A stretch of DNA of 64,000 bases, from NCBI GenBank assembly GCA_022478985.1, contig JAKSZP010007898.1, positions 62,001-126,000 of the forward strand, written 5' to 3'. Source of the stretch: Massospora cicadina. Taxonomy: Eukaryota > Entomophthoromycota > Entomophthoromycetes > Entomophthorales > Entomophthoraceae. Positions 54,806-64,000 of this stretch are shown piece by piece (positions within the stretch are counted from its first letter, which is position 1; every line of letters starts with the position of its first letter). The notes under the pieces are model-generated. The model saw nothing but the letters and a program-made list of their open reading frames with translations. It was not told where the DNA came from and searched no databases. Position numbers and translations under genes: made by a program.

Positions 54806-56690
54806 ATTTTTAAAGGTAATTGACACTGTTTTTGATGATGACCTGTTTGTTGCCTATTAATTCTATTATCCTATGCACAAACAGTCTAGCAGAAATCTAT
54901 AATTATCCCAAGACCACAAAGAAGCTCAATGTAAAGTTTAACTTAAGAATATTTTATCCCAACAAAAATTTTTAAAAACAAAAAAGGTGAAAGTGGCCCA
55001 CTTGCTCAGGGAGTGCTTATGAAAGGGGTTAATCCACTTGCTATAAATCATTTGTTTGCTCACAGGGTGCGCCATCAGGCTACTTAGAGGGCCTGTCTTT
55101 ATGTAAATGGAATTTTTCTCATGGTTCCAAATGTGTCCAACCATTCTGAAGCCTTGGAATTATACATTTGAGGCTACCAAGCACACCAAAACTCTTTCAA
55201 CTCTTTTGACAACAGGAAGGCTAAGTCTAGACTTTTTTTCATCATAATTATATTTGGAGCTATTATCTCAAATAAATGCTTACCATAAAAAGGCAAATTT
55301 TGTGAAAGACATTACCTTATTAATATGAAAATAAAAATTATCTATAGTGCTTAGGGATTTGAGGTGTATAAAGTAGGACTTAATTTGTGTCAAATCAGTT
55401 TCTTCTTATATTGCGATTTTGCACTTGCTGCTTGGTTTCAGGGCCAGCTGAGTCCAATTCTCTATTCTTTGGGATCTTCTGGGCTTTATTTTTAAAATAT
55501 ATGGAGCTCTGGCCTGCTTGTGAATGCGTAACTGCTAGTCTGATTGATCCTGATGTTCTTGTGAACTTAATGACTCTTGTGGCTGCATGAGTACATTTGT
55601 AGTCATGATAGATGGCGTTTATAAAATTAATTAACTTCCCATTTTTGTTAGTATTAAATTTTTTAACCTTTGCACAAATAAAAAACTGTTAGATGGAATT
55701 CACAATATTTTTTCATCATTGGAATCTAATCTCAAGGGTATAAAAGGGGGTTTCTCCAAGGCGTCACCTGTGACATTGTGCATAGTCATCTAAACCGTTA
55801 ACTATACATATGTATACGCTGATGTCATGCTGAATGGCTGTCAAATTATTTAATCAGTCAGGGTTATATAATAGCCTCCGTCTAAAGGATTTTAAGTCAC
55901 TAAAAACCTATAAATGGGCTTTTGATTTAAAACATTTTGATTACTGGCCATGTTAGTTTAGCTCAAAGTTTGTTTTGGCCAGCCAGATAATTAGTACAAT
56001 ATTAGTATAATGACTTGGGATTTTAAGGATGGGTTCTTTATATAAATGAATTTACCCCTATAGTTGAGCGCTTCTCAACAAAATCCTCCCAAGTCAAGTA
56101 CTAGAGAAAAGCTTCAAATGCCACACATGGACTCAGCTATAAGTGATATGGGTGGTGGCATCCTTGATGGTGTTGCAATCAGTTTGACCAATACTCAATT
56201 TATTTTATCCATAAAAAATTTAATTGATATTTAGATAAAGGGTTTGATATTAAATATTTTTCCCTGTGGCCTACGTTTTATATGAATTTTTCTGAAGATT
56301 TTTTAAATTATTGTTAGCAACCTTAACCGCTTCTATGAGATTATTGTTAAATATGGTGGAAGATCAAATCATGAAATAACCTCTGTTGTAACTCAATCTC
56401 CTAGTATTTTGACTAGCTTGCCCCATGGGCCTGGTTATTGTATCACCGATTTTATAAAAGTTTCACTATTTATTTGTTTTGGCCGCGCTGACATAACACT
56501 TGTCATCAAATACAATTACAATTTATTCTCTTTGGCCTTTCCACCATAGTATCAAATCTAATAGGCTGACTGCTATCATTATGTGTAATTATTTTAAAAT
56601 CACATCACTCAGTGGCACTGTATTTCCTCATTGTGTAATTTTACTGAAATTCCTTAGTGCTATGCTGTCAAATAATTGCACCAATGGGTA
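54806..56690. other. Unassigned spacer
   Basis: No element recognised. A good TATA box, GGTATAAAAGGGGG (55738-55751), is followed by no clear gene. A 14-bp palindrome TATACATATGTATA is near 55803-55816. A + strand stretch at about 56310-56540 reads 75 codons without stop (ITSVVTQSPSILTSLPHGPG) but I do not recognise it. The minus frame 55144-54938 (GPLSSLMAHPVSKQMIYSKW) is also unidentified. Probably old LTR or element debris. Confidence 0.3.
55739..55746 (+). promoter_or_regulatory. Possible TATA box
   Basis: TATAAAAG in a GC-rich flank. It might be the core promoter of an unrecognised LTR. Confidence 0.25.
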
Positions 56691-57990
56691 TGAGGGATGA
56701 GAGGAACATATCAGATGGAAACTACCATTGCAAGGGGATCTGTTTTTACATAAGCTGGTGGTAAAGCTTACCATGATAGAAAGACTTTTCTTTGAAAATC
56801 CTCAAAGATGTTACCAGTAGTTAATATTATGGTGTGCTTATTTTGCGTTTTAATAAAAGCCTATTTGCAACAATTAATAATTTTCCTATGTGTATTCCAA
56901 GGGTGCTCTCTTAATGCAGTTTCCTGAACTTGTGTTTTGGTTAGCCTGTGCATTTGGATTATGACGCCTCTTTGTTAATCTCAACAGATAAAAACTCATA
57001 TTCTCTTTCCATGACAACAGTTGCAGGCCCTGTTTGGATGGTCTGTAACTTCTCAGGTTATCCTCTGCACATATGGTAGAACATCACTTTCTTATCCATC
57101 TCAAATTCGGGCAACTCGAGTTTTTAGTCGCTGTCTTTGGTACTCTCATTCAGAATCTTTAAAGTATTGCTGCTGACATTCACCATTATCTTTACATATC
57201 TTCCGCTAACTCTTACAGGTATATGCTTGAGTAGACTATTCTCATTTTTATCCATCATTGGAGCTAACAAGCTCAGTAACACTACTTCTCTTCAATACAT
57301 AACTTTAAATGTTGGCATGTCAAAAGTACTGTGGTAGCTTAACCATAAGCAAACAAGCTGGTGGCAAAAAGATGTTTCATTTGGATCTGTGGTTGAATGC
57401 AATCCTCGTTAAAATTGAGGCAAATGTTCTGCTGACTCTTCCAATTATTCTGTTGGTAGATGGTTTATATGGTGTGGTAAACTGCTTTTTGACTCTTTCT
57501 AAGTCCATCAGGTGTCTCACAACATCAGAAATAAAGTTCCTTCCATTTTTTGAAAGGAAGTCTAAAGACACCCATGGTGGGTAATGGCCTGGTTGTACAG
57601 GAGTCATATAGTAACTCTTGAGTATACGCTTTGACTGCAATCTCTTCTGTCCACTTGGTTGAGTGATCTATTGATATGTTAATAAATTGATTCCCTTTGG
57701 ATGTCTTTGAGAATGGTCCAACGACATTATGTAATGTTATAAAGAGAGCTATAAAAGATAGCCTATCAAACTAAATATTCTTTGGTAGTGTAGTGCTTCC
57801 ATTTTTGTAACAAGATGATGCTGTGCCCAAAATGCCCAACAATTGATACTTGTAGCAGTCTAAGACTCACATTATGTTGTATATATTTTTAAGTGTGCCA
57901 ATTCACGCTTAGTTCCCATCAGCTAGAGTATCTGTCCAATAGTAAGATCAGAGAAAGGACTTATAATAGTGAAAGTGCCAAAAGGGTATA
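56690..57990 (-). pseudogene. Element O: integrase remnant
   Basis: Reading down: zinc-binding-domain trace near 57940-57830, core start FINISIDHSTKWTEEIAVKA near 57700-57640 (first D), then the 87-codon frame 57640-57377 with FLSKNGRNFISDVVRHLMD, where the second-D motif DNG reads KNG, and QFTTPYKPSTNRIIGRVSRT up to the third acidic region (E reads G). A C-terminal piece near 57110-56990 (MDKKVMFYHMCRG) resembles E (GDLVLFYHHLPGC). Two catalytic acids are lost. Confidence 0.75.
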
Positions 57991-58370
57991 GATTAGATGA
58001 CGTCATTTTAACATAGTATTTATCAGGGTTTATAATACATATAACAATACAAACCCCATATGGGAAAAGATTAAAAAAACAATGAAAGAGAAGATCTGGA
58101 TGTAAGGCTCTTGGCCAGGCGATGCTTCCATATTGAACAATGCACTTGTAGCATATTTTTTTATTTTTTGAGACAAGTCAACCAAGGGAAGGACATTATC
58201 AAAAGAGAGAAAGAAAGCATCAACATGAAACCTTATCAGGGTCAATTCCATCAAGGAAAGTTTTGCACATCTGGATCAGGACTCAATTTTTATGTTTACA
58301 AAATAATTAAGGTTTTCGTGTATTTAGAACTACTAAACGCCAATAGCTTCCTTCAGCTGTCACCCTGATC
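57991..58370. other. No gene seen
   Basis: Overlapping frames on both strands (58030-58254 minus, 58111-58365 plus) are of similar length and neither resembles a known family. Possibly LTR sequence of N or O. Confidence 0.3.
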
Positions 58371-58465
58371 AATGTGAAAAGGTTGGGAATTGAACCCATA
58401 ACCTTCAGGTTGGTAGTTATATGCCCTAATGACTCACCTTCCACCCCCTTTTGTAGCACATTTTT
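58370..58465 (-). repeat. tRNA-like segment (possible SINE 3)
   Basis: On the minus strand a B-box-like GGGTTCAATTCC (near 58403-58392) follows, about 50 nt on, a degenerate A-box-like TGAGTCATTAGGGC. The hairpin AACCTGAAGGTT sits where the anticodon arm would be. A tail GGCGTTTAGTAGTTCTAAATA follows near 58345-58325. It does not fold into a full cloverleaf by eye, so I take it for a tRNA-derived retroposon head rather than a tRNA gene. Confidence 0.35.
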
Positions 58466-58499
58466 GATAAGATAATATTCTGAATGGACCAAATTAGAT

Positions 58500-58843
58500 G
58501 AGACTAGGTATTACTTAAATCAATCATCTGGCAGATTCTTGATTCTTAATTCTTGCCTTTTTTGGGTAAAACTTGATTTACTTTCTTTGATTTTGTTTAA
58601 AAAATCACATGATATTGAGTTAATCCTTCACCTCGGCTAATCAAGTTTATTTTGGGGATTTCATGTTTAAGTCAGTATGATGGAGATTTAATATTGTTGA
58701 TTTGAGCCTTACCAACTACTAATTTTCCGTATAGTTGATCAAGGGATTTCTTTAACCCCCTTTCAGGTCTAGGTTATAATATTCTCATGGTGTTTAATTA
58801 GCTAATATTCTCCCCATAGTGTCCTATACTCTGATATCCAACA
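58500..58843 (-). repeat. Start of N 3' LTR
   Basis: After integrase N the minus strand reads AAGGGAGTGA (polypurine tract, 58853-58844) and then TGTTGGATATCAGAGTATAGG, a TGTTG start like the other LTRs. The end is not defined. Confidence 0.45.
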
Positions 58844-60150
58844 TCACTCCCTTAAAGAATAATGACAGGGAAGTACCAATGTAGGAAATGGCTATGTGTG
58901 CGGTTGATAGTTAATCCAGTTACAAAGAGTTGATTCAGTATTCATCTCTGTTTTTGTAAGTATAGACTATGGCCCATCCCAGATGGAGTCCAATTTTCCT
59001 CCTTGCGGAGTAATACAATTGTAGTAGTACTAGACTAAATCTGAAATCTCAAAAGTGATAAAGCTTTTGGGTGAAGCTGGTGCCTGGCTTTCTTTTGTAA
59101 CTGGTTAGACTAAAATTATCATTACCTCTGACTGGAGTCTCATAAATTTCTGGGCTAACCTTCTTAGCACTGTTATCAGGCTCTTTAGTATTATCACTAG
59201 CAGCTTTTTAGGCTAATAGATCCAAAATGCCAGGTTCACTTCTATATAAGGCCTTATAGGTGACATTTTGATAATGCAATGGAAACTTTACACTGTAATC
59301 AATGCACCTAGGATATATTGATCCTAGTGTAACCAACTGGTAGTGACCAAATTGCTATTGAAACTAGTGCTTTTATTGCTTTTTCCACTTATTATTTTAG
59401 TTGATGGGTTGTAAGAAGCTGAAAATAGTAGTTGAGTTCTCATGCTTATAGCTAAGATTCTCACAGCTCTTGAAGTAAAGTTTCTCCTATTATTGCATAT
59501 CAGTAGTTGCTGGCAACCATGCCTAGTAAATATATATTGATATAAAAAATTAGCGGTAGCATCTGTCAGTCTGCATGGGAATGGTGATTGCTTTGACCCA
59601 CCTTGTGGAGTGATCAATTTCTACAAGGATATATATTTTCTTTTGTAGATTGAGAAAGAGGACCTATGACATCTAAACTGATAGTGTGAAATGGCTACTG
59701 ATGGGCTATAAGTCGATATTAGTACTTAGCCTTATGCAGAATTTGTTTTTTACAGGTTATGTAATCATCTAAGAATTCCACTACAGGGTCCAGTATAATT
59801 TCCCAATGTACTAATCCTTGATCCATTTGTATGTTTATGACTCCTCCATGTCCTAAAGTACTGCAAGCTTCCATTATAACTGGTAACCATATCAAAGGTT
59901 TCAAGTAAGGTAACTAGTTGGTTCCAAATTTTCTGGAAAGTGAAGAAAGTCCCTCTATCTGAAAACATGCACTTTTTTTGACATATACTCCCATTGTTTA
60001 CTCATTAAAGATGAAGTGGAAAACCCCTTCTATCTGCCACTTTGCAATTTTTGAATCATACTCCTCTGAAATTCTTCATCACTCCACCAAACTTTACATA
60101 TATATTTTGTACATATTCAGGTTGCATATGTTCATTTTTGTGAAGTTTGG
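58844..60150 (-). pseudogene. Element N: integrase remnant
   Basis: Down from about 60000: zinc-binding domain VIMEACSTLGHGGVINIQMD (59885-59825) and DDYITCKKQILHKAKY, core start HTISLDVIGPLSQSTKENIY (59690-59630), the frame 59617-59324 (TDATANFLYQYIFTRHGCQQ, then RRNFTSRAVRILAISMRTQL) and the C-terminal end near 59230-58960 (ALYRSEPGILDLL). The second catalytic D motif reads CNNR. Gypsy type, distinct from O. RT is not seen upstream. Confidence 0.7.
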
Positions 60151-60161
60151 TCGATTTTAAG

Positions 60162-60177
60162 TATATCATTAATTAAA
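60162..60177. repeat. Target duplication of SINE 2, left
   Basis: TATATCATTAATTAAA, matching TATATCATTTAATTAAG at 60312-60328 with one indel and one change. Confidence 0.7.
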
Positions 60178-60311
60178 TAAATAAATATATTCAAGGAGGG
60201 TTGACCTTGGGACAAATATACCACACCGAGAATTTTTTTTAGCCAGTACAGGTTTCAAACTTAAAACCTGCACTAGGGTGGAAGCAGTTTACCTGCCAGG
60301 CTAACCACCCT
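60178..60311 (-). mobile_element. SINE 2: second copy of the tRNA-derived retroposon
   Basis: Minus-strand copy of SINE 1. A-box TAGCCTGGCAGG (60303-60292), B-box AAGTTTGAAACC (60262-60251), shared tail TGTACTGGCTA, GGTGTGGTATATTT and AAGGTCAACC. Flanked by its own A/T-rich target duplication, different from that of SINE 1, so the two moved independently. Confidence 0.8.
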
Positions 60312-60328
60312 TATATCATTTAATTAAG

Positions 60329-60780
60329 CTATATTAAAAACCTTAAAATGATAGTGTACTAAGCCTAAAAATAATATCACCCAAATTTCAATAAAACTTT
60401 GTATGTGCATTCTGTACATATTTTGGGGTACACAAATTTATTTTTAGGAAACATTAGTTGAGCAAAAGTTAAATAATACTATTTTAATTTCTGCTAGATA
60501 TAACCATTTGAAACTTACATCAACGGTGCTGAATTGGTCTAACAGTAAATGAGTGTATCCAAACGTAGTCACATGATCATACATTGAGATGTAAAATTGA
60601 CTGCAGCACTGAAAATTTTCCTTTAGCTATTTTTTGCTTTTTGCTTTTGTGTAACCCAGAATATGTTGAAATAATTAATCATGCTTAAATAAAGCCAAGG
60701 TGGAAGTATTATAGTTGTCAGACCTACCATCAACAATAGTATAGTGGCTCACAAAAACAAAACAGTCATGTGTTGTACAA
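60329..60780. other. No gene seen
   Basis: A/T-rich. 60381-60460 weakly resembles 60094-60155 on the other side of SINE 2 (CACC-AAA...TTTTTG-GA). Nothing else was recognised. Confidence 0.35.
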
Positions 60781-60849
60781 TCTTGATCAGTTTAATGCAG
60801 ATGACTCTCATTTTTGAAATCTATAAATTCAGTTTGATTAAGATTTACA

Positions 60850-63800
60850 GAATATAAATTGTTTTGAATGTGACAACTGTTATAGGACTGTATTCAAAGT
60901 AAAAAATTTTGATGTGTGTAAACAATGTAAAAACCATTATCATAAATTCACAGCATTAAATAAGATGGATTTAAGAATGGTACCAATTGAACTTAAAGGG
61001 CTTTTTACATTGAGCAGTTAATTATGGATATAGTGCAACCAGTAATACGTGTATAAGGATCAAATTACGTTGTTTATCTGGTCAGCTTGTGCATAAAGGA
61101 AATTAACCAATGTTGGACAGCATATTGATAAAGGAATTTGTTGTTTATTTTAATACCATCTACATGGAGTACAATTTTTGTGAGGCAATAGGATTCAAAT
61201 GAGCATCGTGATTTCAATGTTAGGTGAAATAAAATAATTTATGCTTTAACTAATTTAAAAACCATCTATACTTACTATGCAGATAAAAATTTAATATGTC
61301 AATTGTATTTTTTATTTTTTCATATAGGGTAGTATTTTAGATCAAATACCTACAATAGATTTACCAGAGTTAGAAGATAACTCAAAGGAAAATAATGATG
61401 TTTATTAAAGATTCATACCTAATTATATTAAATTACAAGAAATTGACCACATTGATCCGATGTGAATGATGTCATACTTGACCAAAAAGGTGCTGGCATT
61501 ATAAAATAATTACAATGAAGTATATAATACCAGGGTTTTCCTGAATTATTTCCTTATAATTCAGCGAAATTTAATGTTAATACTCATCCTAATAACATGA
61601 AAATAACGCCATAAGAAGAATTTCCAAACTTTTCAATGGAATATAAAGATCCCTTTTTTTTCTAAAGATCCACTGTTCCAATCTTTTGCACTACATACTT
61701 TTCAATGACAAGAGGTAATAGAATGAGGAGGAATATTTTGTTAAAACTGATTTTTATGATAATATTCAACAATTGGATATTCAATGTCACAAAATTCAAA
61801 GATATTAAAAGATTTATCTTATTGGTGCTCTAAGTAATGAGGTTATAATTCTTATTGATCTCAAAAAATAGGTGAATTAAAGTTGATTATAAGCCAGCTT
61901 GATATACTACTGACAACTTTCTTAACATTGAGTGCTGCTGATGTTTGGTGGCCTGACTTAGCACATCTTCTAGGCTGTAATTTTGAAGAAGAGGAATTAT
62001 TGAATGAATCTCAAATTGTATAACAATGACAAAAACTCATAAACGAAGATCTTTTAATTGTTGAAATCTACTTCACATTTTGAGCCGTTACTTTCATTGA
62101 AAAAGAGGTATGCAAATGATATAAAATTCTTAAAATTGATTTTTATTCAAATTTTAGCATTGTGGTTCATGCCATTTACACAATCTTATTGGACATCTGG
62201 TACTCCGGATCCCAGAACTTTTGATTCTGCTTCTCAGCAACCGTTGTTTAAAGCAACAATCAACTATAATAAATTAGTAATTGCGTTCAACCCATTACCA
62301 TACATTCCATCAGCAACAATACATCGTTCATATAATAGACTAAGTGATGTTGTGATTGACACTGACAAATCTATTTTTGAATTAATGAATCAATTCCAAT
62401 GACATACACAGTGCTTAAAAGTTTATTGTCTAAAACTGAATGGTCACAAATTTATCTGTCACCTCAAATCTCCCTAAGAAATCCAAGAAATGTTGATTTT
62501 ACTGAAGGATAGTAACAACTTGGGTGTACAGTCCTGTTAGAAATGACGAGAAGCCCACTCTATTCTAATCTTTAATTGCTTAAACATGAAGATCTAATAC
62601 CATTTTCCAGATTATTATGTCAACATATGCTGTAATTAGGAACACATATCAAATTAAGCCTCAAAATAAGAATCTACTTTTAAAAATTTGTTAGAGATAT
62701 TTCAAGAAATTGCTAAATTGTGAAATTCTGATGATCAAGCTCACCAGGCGTGCACCAGTACAACAATAAAAAAATGCTAAAAGACATAATGCTTGTGAAA
62801 ACAATCATATACTTATGAGTATTACATTATTCTATTGCATGAGGAGCTTTCAGACACTTGTGATTATACTTTAAAAATATGTTGCTATTCTGAAAACTGA
62901 AAGCAATAGTATTGCCTTATCATCTATAGAATTCTACAATCAAAGCACTAAAAATGGAAGATATGCCTTCTTTAGAACTTTCTAAAAGATATCTTAAAGG
63001 GATAGAAATAGAATGGTTATCTACAAAAAACATAAAATAGTATAAGTCTATCCTAAGGTTGATAAAAACTTTAATCAATTAAGATTTTTTTACTTTGTAA
63101 ACAACAGATAATGTTAAGCCCTGGCATTGTGAACAAAAACAATATACAATGATGTAACATAGAAAAATGCATATCAATGAAATAACATTGTAGATCCTCA
63201 GAATAATTTATCTTTACAGCTAGTGGAAGATGATTATGAATTTTCAGATAATGATAATATATTTATATAACGAGAGAGACTGGATGGCAATTGGTGAAAT
63301 TATGTTTAATAACCAATCAGCCTATGTTACTCAGGGTAATTGTGACATCGCTATATTTAATGACAGGGAAAATTATCATAATTATCCTGATATAAAACAT
63401 AACACTGATCTCATTAAGAAAAGTAGAGAAACAATTGTAAATCAACGACAATTTGAATTTTTATATCAACTTCAATAAAACAAAAAGCCATTTTGTTTTT
63501 TTCTAGATCAATAGCTAATAGATTACAATAATTGTTTGCATAATCTTGCAGTAGTCCAAGGTAAGGCTGGAACAGGATAGAGTTGTATCATCAAGGAGAT
63601 GGTTTATCAAATAAACTATCATTTCCAATGCAGTACTACTATTTTGATGCTCCAACAGGTGTTGCAGTGAATAATGAAAATGGACAGACTCTCCGTTTAT
63701 CTATTAAAATACCTCCTTCAATAAACGCTCTAAAAAATTAATCAGTGATGCTAGAATTCCTTTTGAAAATGAACTCAAAGACATTAATTTTATATTATAG

Positions 63801-64000
63801 ATGAAGCCAATATTCGTGGGTTGAACTTATTTTTCAAAGTTGATCTAAAGACTTATAAACACTAAACCACAATTAGCTAACCTGCCGTTTGGAAAACTTT
63901 GCATTTTTAGTGGGCCATTGTTCACAACTTCTTCCAGTATGTGATTATAGCCTTTACACTATTGGAAAAATGTTAAAACTATTAGGTCAAGTTTATTATG
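60850..64000 (+). pseudogene. Helitron-like DUF6570 / PIF1-type helicase remnant
   Basis: Runs off the window. FECDNCYRTVFKVKNFDVCK and MDLRMVPIELKGLFTLSS (60860-61018) match the cysteine-rich start of DUF6570 proteins found next to Helitron-like helicases. FNVNTHPNNMKITP and DPLFQSFALHTFQWQEVIE (61560-61720) fit the Helitron-like N-terminal region. A 114-codon frame at 62058-62399 is unassigned. The helicase part has Walker A QGKAGTG followed by TAG where the lysine should be (63557-63580), APTGVAVNNENGQTL (63649-63690) and Walker B YIIDEANIRGLNLFF (63791-63835). Frame changes between the motifs. Clearly dead. Confidence 0.75.

Noticed and set aside
57137..57584. Plus-strand frames of 66 and 91 codons
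   Set aside because: Antisense shadows of integrase O, which has clear motifs on the minus strand.
58370..58465. Functional tRNA gene
   Set aside because: No full cloverleaf by eye, degenerate A box and no clear anticodon loop.
60094..60460. Similar segments on both sides of SINE 2
   Set aside because: The resemblance is weak and A/T-rich; the SINE has its own shorter duplication, so this was not called a feature.

Overview
This is a eukaryotic window that holds almost nothing but nested, decayed transposable elements. I see no intact host gene, no spliced gene model, no rRNA or functional tRNA gene, and no CRISPR or plasmid feature. Most of it is Ty3/gypsy LTR retrotransposon sequence at different stages of decay. 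There is also a non-LTR-type retroposed insert, two copies of a short tRNA-derived retroposon, and a Helitron-like helicase remnant at the right edge. The DNA looks AT-rich. The Tf1/sushi-type chromovirus together with the Helitron-like helicase would fit a large, TE-rich fungal genome, but animals cannot be excluded, so the organism stays unassigned. The letters A to P below are local labels.

Layout. 1-2983: tail of element A (+, pol then part of its LTR), interrupted by LTR B1 (2984-4015) and its gag remnant (to about 5170). About 5200-7080: weak + strand fragment L, related to the E/F family. 7081-30140: old minus-strand element F, split by element G (7619-17196, minus, inserted in F integrase) and by element E (21916-28801, plus, inserted in F gag). 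G reverse transcriptase is in turn split by insert P (10863-13243, 17-bp target duplication), and P carries a B-family LTR (11180-12376). F gag also holds a SINE (21018-21152). 30500-32437: 5' end of element H. 32438-54805: element B2 (+), split by element C (34025-48213, minus). C is itself split by chromovirus D (40606-46548, plus) and by a solo LTR of the D family (35568-36463). 54806-64000: unassigned sequence, two decayed integrase remnants (O and N, minus), an LTR start, a second SINE (60178-60311) and a Helitron-like DUF6570/PIF1 pseudogene running off the window.

How the elements work. E, F, G and C share one plan: a gag with a long coiled-coil N terminus, capsid and (where readable) a CCHC knuckle, an aspartic protease, a dUTPase-like module, then reverse transcriptase, RNase H and integrase. 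Most carry a primer site beginning TGGTGCTC. E and F also carry collagen-like Gly-X-Y triplets in gag. D is different: a chromodomain integrase and an 11-nt primer site complementary to its own predicted mRNA 5' end, which indicates Tf1-type self-priming. Target-site duplications support D, its solo LTR, E, G, C, P and both SINEs. Every long reading frame carries stops or frameshifts, so no element here looks autonomous. E and D are the least decayed.
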